A stretch of DNA of 64,000 nt from Variovorax sp. dw_308 (GTDB lineage: Bacteria; Pseudomonadota; Gammaproteobacteria; Burkholderiales; Burkholderiaceae_C). Below, one piece after another: positions 1 to 7,578 of the stretch; position 1 is the first letter of the stretch, and each line of letters starts with the position of its first letter. The notes beneath the pieces are model-generated. The model saw only the letters and a program-made list of their open reading frames with translations. It was not told where the DNA came from and searched no databases. The stretch is taken from contig NZ_JAATOM010000021.1 in assembly GCF_019207085.1 (NCBI RefSeq), positions 62,001 through 126,000 of the forward strand, read 5' to 3'. The position numbers and the translations under genes are program-made.

Positions 1-345
1 ACGCATGTGCTGCGCGAGATGGCGGCGGCGGGCCTGGAGATGGTCGATACCGAGAACCTGCGGCCGCATTACGCGCGCACGCTATGGAATTGGTCGGACG
101 CCCTCGAAGGCAGGCTGGACGCCGCGCTGGCGGTGCTGCAGCGCTCCACCGGCAGCCGCGAGCGGGCGGAGCGCATCCTGCGCGCCTATCGTCTTTACCT
201 GGCCGGATCGGCCATGAGTTTCGAGCAGGGCTGGATCTCGCTGCACCAGATGCTTGCCATCAAGCCGGACGGCAACAAGGACACGGGCTTGATGCGTGGC
301 GCACATTCGGCGTACCCTTTCGTCCGCGACCACATTTACCGGTAA
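1..345 (+). CDS. C-terminal part of SAM-dependent methyltransferase, cyclopropane-fatty-acyl-phospholipid synthase family
   Basis: The frame is open from the window edge, so only about the last 114 residues are seen. The family transfers a methylene from SAM to unsaturated phospholipid acyl chains at the membrane. The visible part has the typical end of the fold: a block containing ENLRPHYARTL and W..AL, then an AYRLYLAGSAMSFEQGW segment in which the family's conserved Y/F and G residues recur, and a final short basic tail. The SAM-binding site would lie upstream, outside the window. A DUF1840 gene follows 7 bp after the stop. A related fatty-acid methyltransferase function cannot be excluded from this fragment. 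Confidence 0.8.
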   Translation, partial: THVLREMAAAGLEMVDTENLRPHYARTLWNWSDALEGRLDAALAVLQRSTGSRERAERILRAYRLYLAGSAMSFEQGWISLHQMLAIKPDGNKDTGLMRGAHSAYPFVRDHIYR

Positions 346-352
346 GAACCAC

Positions 353-679
353 ATGCTCTACAGATTCAAATCGCAAGCGACCCAGGATGTCGTGATGCTC
401 GAAGCCAACGCCCGGCAATTGCTCGAGATCATGGGCAAATCCGGAGGAGGCAGCGGCATCATCACGGTCGAGCAGATCCCCTCGGCGCTCGCGGCGCTGG
501 AGGCCGCCGTGCGCACGGAAGGCACGAACAGGCACAACCATGATGCGCTCGCGGTGGAAGGGCATGCGGAAGAGGCGGAGCGGCAGCATATCGGGCTGCA
601 TCAGCGGGCGGCGCCGATCATCCACATGCTCAAGGATGCGCAGGCCGATGGCAAGGATGTGATCTGGGGCGCCAAATAA
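353..679 (+). CDS. DUF1840 domain-containing protein
   Basis: A 108-residue soluble protein starting MLYRFKSQAT. That start and the blocks VVMLEANARQLLEIMGK and PAALAALEAAV-like match the small DUF1840 family of betaproteobacteria, whose role is unknown. The longer frame starting at 296 is rejected because it would overlap the upstream methyltransferase and its first 19 residues do not fit the family. A histidine- and glutamate-rich middle (residues about 60-85) is visible. No signal peptide or membrane segment. Confidence 0.8.
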   Translation: MLYRFKSQATQDVVMLEANARQLLEIMGKSGGGSGIITVEQIPSALAALEAAVRTEGTNRHNHDALAVEGHAEEAERQHIGLHQRAAPIIHMLKDAQADGKDVIWGAK

Positions 680-697
680 AGTCCGCCCTGCGTTGAT

Positions 698-1618
698 CTA
701 CCTCGGGATCGCGCCCGGGCTCGAATAGTCGTAGCGCGGGCCGGGTCCGGGAACGATCGGCGGTCCTGCGTCCGGACCACGGCTCGGAGCGACGCCTTCA
801 TAGGCGGGCGGGGCCTCCACGGGCGATGGAATCGACGAGGCATAGCGCGGGCCGGGGCCGGGGACCACGGGTGGCCCTGGATCGGCGTAGCCTGGATTCA
901 AGGTGTTCGCCGGTTCGCGCAAAGGCGCGACCCAGCCGAAGTTTGGCGCCAGGCCGCTGGTGTCGGTGTCCGGCGACTCCTGACGGCGGCTGCGCTCGCG
1001 GGCGTAGCTGCGTGGCGCGGTCGTGGGGCGCCTGCGCGCCGCGTCAGCGCCGCGACCGGCGGTCGAAGGAGAAGTCGCGGCGATGGATGCATCGGCTTCC
1101 GTACCGGTGGCCGGCGGGGGCCTTGCGGCGGGGGCGAGGGGTGGGAGGGTGGCGACGCGGCTCGACGCTCCCGGCGCTGGTGACTCCGCTAATGTTGGTG
1201 TTGCTACCGGCGCGACAGGCGAAGCAACGGTCGGCGCCGGTTCCGCCTGAGGTCGGGATTCGCTGGACGGAACCGACGCGTTCGTACTGGCCTGCAGCGG
1301 CACCACCGCCTTGTGGGAGGTCAGCACATACATGCACCAACCCACGAAGCCGATCAGCAGCACCAGGCCGGCCAGCCCGGCGCGCAGCCAAAACATTGCT
1401 GGCTCGCGCGCGGGCGCCGCAGCGCGCAAGGGCGTCGGCCGGGAATGATCGGTGGCGATGCGCGTAGAGTCCAAGCCCACGTCGCGGCGCGAGTCCGCAA
1501 ACGTCGGCCCCGGGATGGAAGTAACCACCGGCTCGACGCCAAGCCGCGCGGCGCAGCCGACGCAGAACCTGGCATTCTTCCGATTGAGCTTTCCGCAGAT
1601 ACCGCAAGCGGTCGTCAT
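698..1618 (-). CDS. Zinc-ribbon, single-pass membrane protein with proline-rich tail
   Basis: About 306 residues. The N-terminus (residues 5-25) has two CxxC pairs, CGIC and CVGC, separated by 12 residues, a zinc-ribbon of the zf-ribbon_3 type. One hydrophobic segment (WLRAGLAGLVLLIGFVGW, near residue 80-100) should span the inner membrane, followed by a long Ala/Pro/Thr-rich low-complexity region. Near the C-terminus the block PGPPVVPGPGPRY recurs about 30 residues later as AGPPIVPGPGPRY, an internal duplication. The start MTTACGIC is preferred over an in-frame ATG at 1672 because the zinc ribbon normally opens these proteins. The function is not known; the zinc ribbon plus membrane anchor suggests an envelope-associated protein. 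Confidence 0.65.
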   Translation of the reverse strand: MTTACGICGKLNRKNARFCVGCAARLGVEPVVTSIPGPTFADSRRDVGLDSTRIATDHSRPTPLRAAAPAREPAMFWLRAGLAGLVLLIGFVGWCMYVLTSHKAVVPLQASTNASVPSSESRPQAEPAPTVASPVAPVATPTLAESPAPGASSRVATLPPLAPAARPPPATGTEADASIAATSPSTAGRGADAARRRPTTAPRSYARERSRRQESPDTDTSGLAPNFGWVAPLREPANTLNPGYADPGPPVVPGPGPRYASSIPSPVEAPPAYEGVAPSRGPDAGPPIVPGPGPRYDYSSPGAIPR

Positions 1619-1783
1619 GAACCCACTCCTGACTGGATGAGCCTTGGACTGTGTGCCAAGGCCGGGGTTCACGTTGTCGGCAATTGACTACTTTGCAATT
1701 AAGTTCCGGTGCCGTTTCTGGCCAGGCGGGCCGTCCAGATGGCTCCAGTGCAGTCAGCTATGGTCTTGATCAAAGCCAGCGCA

Positions 1784-1904
1784 GAAGGTGTGAAGATTTC
1801 GTAGCGAGGGCGCCGAGGTTGGGTTGAGCACCGCAGCCGTACTTCTGTACGGCGAGGAGCGCAGGCCCGAGATCGGCGTCCGCAGTAGAAATATTCACAC
1901 CTTC
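1784..1904. repeat. Dispersed intergenic repeat, family A, copy 1
   Basis: A 121-bp element bounded by inverted ends GAAGGTGTGAA and TTCACACCTTC. Its reverse complement matches the element at 44936-45120 in both terminal thirds: blocks ATCTCGGGCCTGCG, CTACTGCGG and GCGCCCTCGCTACGAAATCT are shared, while the middle differs in length. It lies just downstream of the Bug-protein gene stop, in the 290-bp space before the zinc-ribbon gene, and may act as a 3' hairpin. No protein is encoded. Confidence 0.75.
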
Positions 1905-1908
1905 GGGG

Positions 1909-2925
1909 TCAGTCGACTTTGGCGCCGGAGTCCTTCACCACCTTCGCCCACTTGATGTGCTCGCTCGCGATCAGCTTCGTGAATTCAGCCGGCGTGTTGC
2001 CGCTCGGGATGGCGCCCTGGGCCAGCATCTTTTCCTTGATGGCCGGCGTGTTCAGCGACTTGGCGACTTCCTGCTGGATGCGGTTGACGATCTCGGGCGG
2101 CGTGCCGGCCGGCGCGAGCAGGCCGAACCACGAACTGGCCTCGAAGCCCTTGAGCGCAGGGCCGCCGGCTTCCTCGACCGTGGGCACGTCGGGCAGCGCG
2201 GCGGAACGCTTCGAACTCGTCACGGCCAGCGCTATCAGCTTGCCGCCCTTGATCTGCTGCATCGACGAGGGCAGGTTGTCGAACATCACGTCGGCATTGC
2301 CGGCCACCATGTCCATCAACGCCGGGCCGGAGCCCTTGTACGGGATGTGCGTCATGAAGCTGCCGGACATGCTCTTGAACAGCTCGCCGGACAGATGGAT
2401 CGAGGTGCCGCTGCCGCTCGACGCCATGTTGAGCTTGCCCGGATGGCTCCTGGCGTACTTGATGAAGTCGGCCACGTTCTTGATGCCCATCTCCCGGGCC
2501 TTGTCGGCGTTCATCTCCATCACGTTCGGCACGGCGGCGACGAGCGTGATCGGCTCGAAGTCCTTGATCGGGTCGTAGGGCAACTTGTTGTAGAGCGCGC
2601 GGTTGATGCCGTGCGTGCCCACCGTGCCCATGAGCAGCGTGTAGCCGTCGGGCGGCGCGTGGGCCACCACCTCGGCGCCGATGTTGCCGCCGGCGCCGCC
2701 GCGGTTGTCGACGATGAACTGCTGGCCGAAGGCCTTCGACAGCTCCGGCGCCACGGCGCGCGCCAGGATGTCGGTGGTGCCGCCGGCCGCGAAGGGCACG
2801 ACGATGCGCACCGGCTTGGTGGGCCAGTTGTCCTGGGCGGTGGCGGGACCTGCGATCAGCAGCAGCGCTGCCGCTGCGCTTGCGGCCAGGGCGACGCGCC
2901 GATTCGGCTTGGAGAGGAGGGTCAT
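1909..2925 (-). CDS. Tripartite tricarboxylate transporter substrate-binding protein (Bug/TctC family)
   Basis: A periplasmic solute-binding protein of about 338 residues. An N-terminal Sec signal (basic start, long Ala/Leu core, ATAQ cleavage region) is followed by the family signature WPTKPVRIVVPFAAGGTTDILAR and later blocks DNRGGAGGNIGAE and PYDPIKDFEPI. Family members bind carboxylates such as citrate or aromatic acids. No TctA/TctB membrane genes are nearby, which is usual for orphan Bug proteins. The ATG at 2925 is chosen because it places the signal peptide at the N-terminus; ATGs at 2961 and 3012 are in frame and no strong ribosome site decides. It lies downstream of the LysR gene on the same strand, so the two may be co-regulated. 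Confidence 0.88.
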   Translation of the reverse strand: MTLLSKPNRRVALAASAAAALLLIAGPATAQDNWPTKPVRIVVPFAAGGTTDILARAVAPELSKAFGQQFIVDNRGGAGGNIGAEVVAHAPPDGYTLLMGTVGTHGINRALYNKLPYDPIKDFEPITLVAAVPNVMEMNADKAREMGIKNVADFIKYARSHPGKLNMASSGSGTSIHLSGELFKSMSGSFMTHIPYKGSGPALMDMVAGNADVMFDNLPSSMQQIKGGKLIALAVTSSKRSAALPDVPTVEEAGGPALKGFEASSWFGLLAPAGTPPEIVNRIQQEVAKSLNTPAIKEKMLAQGAIPSGNTPAEFTKLIASEHIKWAKVVKDSGAKVD

Positions 2926-3046
2926 GCCGGCTTTCGAGGAGGTGGGTTGCGGGGAGGTCATCGCGCTCGTTGTAAGCGCGAAGCGAGCGATCCGTTGCCC
3001 GTAGTTACCCAAGCCGCGCCGCTGTAGTCAACGGCCATTTCAATGC

Positions 3047-3970
3047 TCAATGGCCCTTCATCCTCGGCGCGAAGCCGGCCTCGCGGAAGCGCTCGACCAC
3101 GAAGTCGACGAACACGCGTGTCTTGGCCGGCAGCAGCTTCTTGCTCGGGTAGTACAGCGACAACTGGCCCATGTCGGCGGCCCAGCCGGGCAGCAGTCGC
3201 ACGAACTCCCCGCTGGCCAGCCCGGCTGCGGCGAAGGGCATCGGCAGCAGCGCCACGCCGAGGTCCATCCGCACGGCCTGGGCGATGGCCTCCGGGTCGC
3301 TGAACACGATGCGGGCGCGCAGGTCGGCCGCGCCTTCATCGCCGGTTGCGTTGCGCAGCGTCCAGCTGCGCATGCGCCCGGTCGGCGACGAGCGCCGCAC
3401 GATGCCGTCGAAGGTCGCGAGATCGGAGGGATGCCGGGGCGCAACCCGGCCCGCCATGTAGCGCGGCGAAGCCACCGCCACCACGTCGACGCGCGCCAGC
3501 TCCCGCGCCACCAGCCCCGGCGACAGTTCGATGCCGCCGCCGATGGCCGCGTCGAAGCCTTCGCCGATCAGGTCGACCTGGCGGTTGTCGAAATGCCAGT
3601 CGGGCACGACGGCCGGGTAGCGCGCGAGGAAGTCGCCGAGCAGCGGCACCACGTAGGCGCGGCCGAAGGCCTGGCCCATGCTGACCTTGAGCGTGCCGGC
3701 CGGCTCGCCGCCGACGGTGGCCACGCTGGCCAGCGCATCCTGCAGCGTGGCCAGGCCGCCGCTCACCTGGCGCAGGAAGCCCTCGCCGGTCTCGGTGAGG
3801 GCGAGCCGCCGCGTACTGCGCTGGAACAGCCGCACGCCCAGGCTGGCCTCCAGGCGCGCGACGTTCTTGCTGACGGCGGCTGGCGTCAGGCCCAGGCGCC
3901 GCGCGGCGGCGGAGAAGCTGCCGGCCTCGGCGCTCTGGACGAAGGATTCGAGATGGGTGAGGGGTTCCAT
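3047..3970 (-). CDS. LysR-family transcriptional regulator
   Basis: About 307 residues. The winged helix-turn-helix occupies residues 1-62 (MEPLTHLESFVQSAEAGSFS, AARRLGLTPAAVSKNVARLE, LGVRLFQRSTRR), followed by the periplasmic-binding-like effector domain. The closest type is the group with an LQDALA linker and VDLIGEGFDAAI block that usually controls a divergent oxidoreductase. Here it is divergent from the SDR at 4085, with about 110 bp between the two starts, and the SDR is its likely target. Starts at 3979 and 4003 are also in frame; MEPLTHLESF fits the family best. Confidence 0.9.
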   Translation of the reverse strand: MEPLTHLESFVQSAEAGSFSAAARRLGLTPAAVSKNVARLEASLGVRLFQRSTRRLALTETGEGFLRQVSGGLATLQDALASVATVGGEPAGTLKVSMGQAFGRAYVVPLLGDFLARYPAVVPDWHFDNRQVDLIGEGFDAAIGGGIELSPGLVARELARVDVVAVASPRYMAGRVAPRHPSDLATFDGIVRRSSPTGRMRSWTLRNATGDEGAADLRARIVFSDPEAIAQAVRMDLGVALLPMPFAAAGLASGEFVRLLPGWAADMGQLSLYYPSKKLLPAKTRVFVDFVVERFREAGFAPRMKGH

Positions 3971-3982
3971 CGTTGCCATTTT

Positions 3983-3995
3983 CAACCAGTGGTTG
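3983..3995. promoter_or_regulatory. Short palindrome in LysR/SDR divergent spacer
   Basis: CAACC-AGT-GGTTG is a perfect 5-3-5 inverted repeat directly upstream of the LysR start, in the spacer shared with the SDR gene. LysR regulators bind dyads in such spacers and repress themselves, so this is a candidate site, but the half-sites are short and do not show a clear T-N11-A. Confidence 0.35.
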
Positions 3996-4084
3996 CAAGT
4001 CATTGAGGTTTTTGATGGCTACCGGGAACAGATGGGAATCCCCAAACTGGAGGCCTGTTCAACACATTCCCTCGAAAGATCATC

Positions 4085-4843
4085 ATGACCACCTCTGCAA
4101 ACTCCCTCTCGCTCGCTGGCAAGGTTGCCTTCGTCACCGGCGGCTCCCGCGGCATCGGCGCCGCGATCGTGCGCCGTCTGGCCGCCGATGGCGCGAACGT
4201 CGTCTTCAGCTATGCGGCCTCGCAAGCGCCTGCGGATGAACTGGTGCGCAGCGTCGAAGCCGCGGGCGGTCGCGCCCAGGCCGTGCGCGTCGACAGCGCC
4301 GACGCCGCGGCGCTCTCCGCCGGCATCGACAAGGCCGCGGCCGAACACGGCCGCCTCGACATCCTGGTCAACAGCGCGGGCGTGCTGCTGCTTGGCACGG
4401 TGGACCAGCTCTCGGTGGAAGACTTCGACCGCACGCTGGCGGTCAACGTGCGCGCCGTTTTCGTCGCCACCAAGGCCGCGACCGCGCACATGGCGCAGGG
4501 CGGCAGGGTCATCAACATCGGCAGCACGAATGCCGAGCGCATGCCCTTTGCCGGCGGCAGCGCCTATGCGATGAGCAAGGCGGCGCTGGTCGGGTTGGTC
4601 AAGGGCCTGGCGCGCGACCTCGGCCCGCGCGGCATCACGATCAACAACGTGCAGCCCGGCCCGGTCGACACCGACATGAACCCGGCCGACGGGCCGAACG
4701 CGGACGGCCTGCGCTCACTGATGGCGATCCCGCACTTCGGCACGGGGGAGGACATTGCCGGCATGGTGGCGTATCTGGCGGGGCCGGACGGGGGCTATGT
4801 GACGGGAGCGAGCCTGACGATCGACGGGGGGTTTGGCGCGTGA
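4085..4843 (+). CDS. SDR family oxidoreductase (3-oxoacyl-ACP-reductase-like)
   Basis: 252 residues, the usual length of classical SDRs. The cofactor motif TGGSRGIG is at residues 18-25, NSAG follows near residue 98, and the catalytic Tyr-x3-Lys appears as YAMSK near residue 160. The end reads GASLTIDGGFGA, as in FabG-like enzymes. It would reduce or oxidise a small carbonyl or alcohol with NAD(P); no substrate can be read from the sequence. It is divergent from the LysR gene and convergent with the crotonase gene, whose stop is 12 bp away. Confidence 0.9.
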   Translation: MTTSANSLSLAGKVAFVTGGSRGIGAAIVRRLAADGANVVFSYAASQAPADELVRSVEAAGGRAQAVRVDSADAAALSAGIDKAAAEHGRLDILVNSAGVLLLGTVDQLSVEDFDRTLAVNVRAVFVATKAATAHMAQGGRVINIGSTNAERMPFAGGSAYAMSKAALVGLVKGLARDLGPRGITINNVQPGPVDTDMNPADGPNADGLRSLMAIPHFGTGEDIAGMVAYLAGPDGGYVTGASLTIDGGFGA

Positions 4844-4855
4844 TCCATGCGCCGG

Positions 4856-5635
4856 TCAATTGCCGGTGAAATTGCCGTGTCGCCCCGCACCCTCGGCGAA
4901 GCGCTCGGCGCCGGCCTTCCCTTCGGCCGCGACGATCGGCACGCCGCGCATGCCTTCCTGCCGAAGCGCGTCGGCCAGCGGCAGGTCCCACTGCGCGTAG
5001 GCCGAGTGGCGGTCGTTCAGCATGCATTGCTGCGGGAAGGCGGCGATATCGCGGGCCAGTGACCTGGCTTCGGCCAGCGCGTTGCCGGCTGCGCTGACGC
5101 GGTTGAGCAAGCCCATCGCCAACGCTTCCGGCGCAGCCACCGGACGGCCGGTCAGGATCAGGTCGAGCGCACGGGCCATGCCGACGATGCGCGGCAGGCG
5201 CACCGTGCCGCCATCGATCAGCGGGACGCCCCAGCGCCGGCAAAACACGCCAAGTACGGCGTCGGGATCCGCCACCCGCAGGTCGGCCAGCAAAGCGAGT
5301 TCCAGGCCCCCGGCCACCGCGTAGCCGCTGATGGCCGCGATCAACGGCTTCGACAACGCCATGCGGGTCGGGCCCATGGGCGCGTTGCGGCCGCCTTCCG
5401 GATCCAGTTCGTTGCGAAGCGCTGGATCGCCCACCGCCGAGAGATCGGCGCCGGCGCAGAAGTTGTCGCCCGCGCCGGTCAGGATCGCCACGCGCAGCGC
5501 GGGGTCGGCTTCGAAGCGCTCGAACGCATTGCGAAGTGCCAGTGCCGTGGGACCGTCGACGGCGTTGCGTTTTTCCGGGCGGTTGATGGTGATGACGCAG
5601 ATCTCCGCATCGACTTCGAAGCTGACAAGTGACAT
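4856..5635 (-). CDS. Crotonase / enoyl-CoA hydratase family protein
   Basis: 259 residues from MSLVSFEVDAEI. The family landmarks NRPEKRNAVDGPT, FCAGADLSA (oxyanion hole) and AISGYAVAGGLELALLADLRVA are present. The first catalytic Glu of hydratases is there (GGLELAL), but the second, normally in an F.QPEI.IG block, is not: the block reads FCRRWGVPLIDGG. This is common in crotonase members annotated as hydratases that may do another reaction. The ATG at 5635 is chosen over a frame open to 5806 because homology begins there. Its start is divergent from the SnoaL-TetR-cytochrome operon. Confidence 0.85.
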   Translation of the reverse strand: MSLVSFEVDAEICVITINRPEKRNAVDGPTALALRNAFERFEADPALRVAILTGAGDNFCAGADLSAVGDPALRNELDPEGGRNAPMGPTRMALSKPLIAAISGYAVAGGLELALLADLRVADPDAVLGVFCRRWGVPLIDGGTVRLPRIVGMARALDLILTGRPVAAPEALAMGLLNRVSAAGNALAEARSLARDIAAFPQQCMLNDRHSAYAQWDLPLADALRQEGMRGVPIVAAEGKAGAERFAEGAGRHGNFTGN

Positions 5636-5769
5636 GGCGGCGCCTTTCAGGTGCGCCTGGACCGGCGCGTTTGAGCTGAGGTATGGACCTGCCGTCGAAT
5701 CGTAGCCTCGCGCTGGTTCGCGAAGACGCCAGGTTGAATTTGCCGCATGCCGGGAGTGACGCAGTTCAC

Positions 5770-5797
5770 TTGCAAACGCACGCTCGCGATCTAACAT
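5770..5797 (+). promoter_or_regulatory. Predicted sigma-70 promoter of SnoaL-TetR-cytochrome c operon
   Basis: A -35 hexamer TTGCAA (5770-5775) and a -10 hexamer TAACAT (5792-5797) are 16 bp apart. The palindromic operator begins 6 bp after the -10 box and so would cover the transcription start. Predicted by eye from consensus match and position. Confidence 0.5.
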
Positions 5798-5802
5798 TCT
5801 TG

Positions 5803-5824
5803 TCATGAGATTTCTATCTCATGA
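5803..5824. promoter_or_regulatory. Perfect 9-4-9 palindrome, probable TetR operator
   Basis: Arms TCATGAGAT (5803-5811) and ATCTCATGA (5816-5824) are exact inverted repeats around a TTCT spacer. It overlaps the expected transcription start of the operon that encodes a TetR regulator at 6297-6920, so autorepression is the simplest reading. It also lies in the spacer of the divergent crotonase gene and may control both sides. The ATG inside the right arm (5821) is in frame with the first gene, but the ribosome site favours 5860. Confidence 0.65.
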
Positions 5825-5859
5825 GCAGGGAGTCTCTTTCCAGCCTGAAAGGAATTACC

Positions 5860-6300
5860 ATGCCGCTCACCCACGAAGAAATGGACCGCAAGCTCGACGA
5901 GCATTTCGGTTTCGAGGCGCATGACGACGTGGCCGGCGTCCTGGCCACGCTGGCGCCGACGGTCGAGCACGACATCGTCGGCTGGCCCACCGGGCCGACC
6001 CGCGGGCGTGACGCCGCGCGGCCCTTCTACGAAGCCCTGTTCGCGGATCTCACCGACGGCAAGGTGAAGTCGCTGCGCCGTCTCTACGGCCACAACTTCA
6101 TGGTCGACGATTCGCTCTGGAGCGGCAGGGCGTCCGGGCGCCCGTTCGGCCTGGACGGGCATGGCCGTCCCTTGCGCTTCCGGCTGCTGCACGTGGTCGA
6201 ATTTTCCGACGCGGGCCAGATCAACCGGGAGAACGTGTGGATCGACATGGCCGCCGTCCTGCAGCAGTTGCCGCAGGCCGAGGCCACCGCCGCCGCATGA
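5860..6300 (+). CDS. SnoaL-like / NTF2-like domain protein
   Basis: 146 residues from MPLTHEEMDRKLDEHF, with GAAAGGA 8 bp before the ATG; the in-frame ATG at 5821 lies inside the operator. The alpha+beta NTF2 fold is suggested by the order of features: N-terminal helices, TVEHDIVGWP, GRDAARPFYEALF, then VDDSLWSGRASGRPFG and the last strands. Such proteins are small hydrolases, isomerases or binding proteins of hydrophobic ligands; no catalytic residues can be assigned. First gene of an operon; its stop overlaps the TetR start as ATGA. Confidence 0.75.
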   Translation: MPLTHEEMDRKLDEHFGFEAHDDVAGVLATLAPTVEHDIVGWPTGPTRGRDAARPFYEALFADLTDGKVKSLRRLYGHNFMVDDSLWSGRASGRPFGLDGHGRPLRFRLLHVVEFSDAGQINRENVWIDMAAVLQQLPQAEATAAA

Positions 6301-6920
6301 CGCCGCTGGACCTGCGGCACCAGCAGAAGCAGCGCACGCGACAGGCCTTGCTCCAGGCCGCATCGGAACTCATGCGCCTGGGCGGCCGGCCCACGCTGGA
6401 GGCCGTCGCTGTGCAGGCGATGGTTTCGCGTGCCACGGCCTACCGCTACTTTCCGAAGGTCGAGACGCTGTACCTGGAGGCCTCGATCGACGTCGACACG
6501 CCGCAGGCTGAGCAGATCCTGGCTGGCGTGCCGGCGAGCAATCCGATCGCGCGGCTGGAACGCATCGACGATGCGCTGCAGGCCATGATGCAGGCCAACG
6601 AAGTGACCTTGCGCATGATGCTGGCGCAGTCGCTGGCGCGCAGCGCACGCGGCGAGGTCGACCCGCAGTTGCCCGCACGCCAGAACCGGCGTTCGCCGCT
6701 GATCGAGGCGGCGCTGGGCCCGACGCGTGCCCGCTTCAGCCCCGCGGGGCTGCGCAACCTCCAGCACGCGCTCGCGCTGGTCATGGGCACCGAATCCATG
6801 CTCGTCTTCAAGGACGTGCTGCGCCTGGACGATGCCGAGGCGCGCAAGGTCCGCCGCTGGGCCATCCGCGCCCTGGTCAACGCCGCATTGCCAACCCCCA
6901 AGCAGGAGAAGTCCCCATGA
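6297..6920 (+). CDS. TetR/AcrR-family transcriptional regulator
   Basis: 207 residues. The start at 6297 shares ATGA with the upstream stop, so it is translationally coupled. The DNA-binding helices occupy residues about 10-55 (RTRQALLQAASELM, ATAYRYFPKVETLY); the rest is a helical ligand domain with no recognisable specificity. It sits in the middle of its operon and its own stop overlaps the next start (ATGA at 6917). The palindrome at 5803-5824 is its likely site. The ligand could be a substrate related to the SnoaL-like or cytochrome gene products. Confidence 0.88.
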   Translation: MTPLDLRHQQKQRTRQALLQAASELMRLGGRPTLEAVAVQAMVSRATAYRYFPKVETLYLEASIDVDTPQAEQILAGVPASNPIARLERIDDALQAMMQANEVTLRMMLAQSLARSARGEVDPQLPARQNRRSPLIEAALGPTRARFSPAGLRNLQHALALVMGTESMLVFKDVLRLDDAEARKVRRWAIRALVNAALPTPKQEKSP

Positions 6921-7405
6921 TGACGAAGAAGCACTTGCCCTCCGTTGCCGCGCTGCTGCTCGCGAGCGCCTGCACGGTCGCCCTGGCCGAAAGCGCCGCG
7001 TCGGCCAAGGCGCCCACAAGCCAGCTGCAGCGTGGCCGCTACCTGGTGCAGACCGCCGGCTGCAACGACTGCCACACACCCGGCTACGCGCCGCAGAACG
7101 GCAAGGTCGACGAGAAGCTCTGGCTCACCGGCGATGCGCTGGGTTGGGCCGGCCCATGGGGGACGACTTATCCGACCAACCTGCGCTTGCTGCTGGCCGG
7201 CATGAGCGAGCAGCAATGGCTGCAGCACGCCCGCCGCATGGAGCCGCGCCCGCCCATGCCGTGGTTCAACGTGCGCGCGATGACCGATACCGATCTCAAG
7301 GCCATCTACGCCTACACGCGGTCGCTGGGTTCGGCCGGCGTGGCGGCGCCGGCGTATCTGCCGCCGGGCACGAAGGCGAACGGGCCGGTGGTGCAGTTTC
7401 CTTAG
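6917..7405 (+). CDS. Periplasmic c-type cytochrome
   Basis: 162 residues. A signal peptide (residues 1-24, cleavage after ALA) is followed by one haem-c site CNDCH at residues 49-53 in a GRYLVQTAGCNDCH context. Conserved downstream blocks are the WGTTYPTNLRLLLAGMSEQQW segment and MPWFNVRAMTDTDLKAIYAY, where the Met of MPWFN is the probable sixth ligand. It resembles the small cytochromes that take electrons from periplasmic dehydrogenases. It overlaps the TetR gene by 4 bp, so it is regulated with it; no dehydrogenase is adjacent. Confidence 0.82.
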   Translation: MMTKKHLPSVAALLLASACTVALAESAASAKAPTSQLQRGRYLVQTAGCNDCHTPGYAPQNGKVDEKLWLTGDALGWAGPWGTTYPTNLRLLLAGMSEQQWLQHARRMEPRPPMPWFNVRAMTDTDLKAIYAYTRSLGSAGVAAPAYLPPGTKANGPVVQFP

Positions 7406-7512
7406 CCACGGCGCGACCCGCGCCGGGCCGTGATGCGGCAGGCGCTGCGTCTCCACAAGGGACGCATGCCCGGGCTTACCCTGATGTGCAAAAAGTCCAG
7501 GCGGTGGGATAG

Positions 7513-7533
7513 TTAGTTTGTCAGCCGAACTAA
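7513..7533. promoter_or_regulatory. Inverted repeat upstream of xylF, candidate XylR (ROK) operator
   Basis: Half-sites TTAGTTTG (7513-7520) and CGAACTAA (7526-7533) are inverted with one mismatch around a 5-bp spacer, 46 bp before the xylF start. TTAGTT...AACTAA dyads are typical of ROK-type xylose repressors, and a ROK regulator is encoded at the end of this cluster. A GATAGT sequence (7508-7513) abuts the dyad and could be the -10 element; a convincing -35 was not found. Confidence 0.55.
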
Positions 7534-7578
7534 TCACTGAGCGGTGACTTACCAACTTCCCTAGCCGGAGACTTCCAC

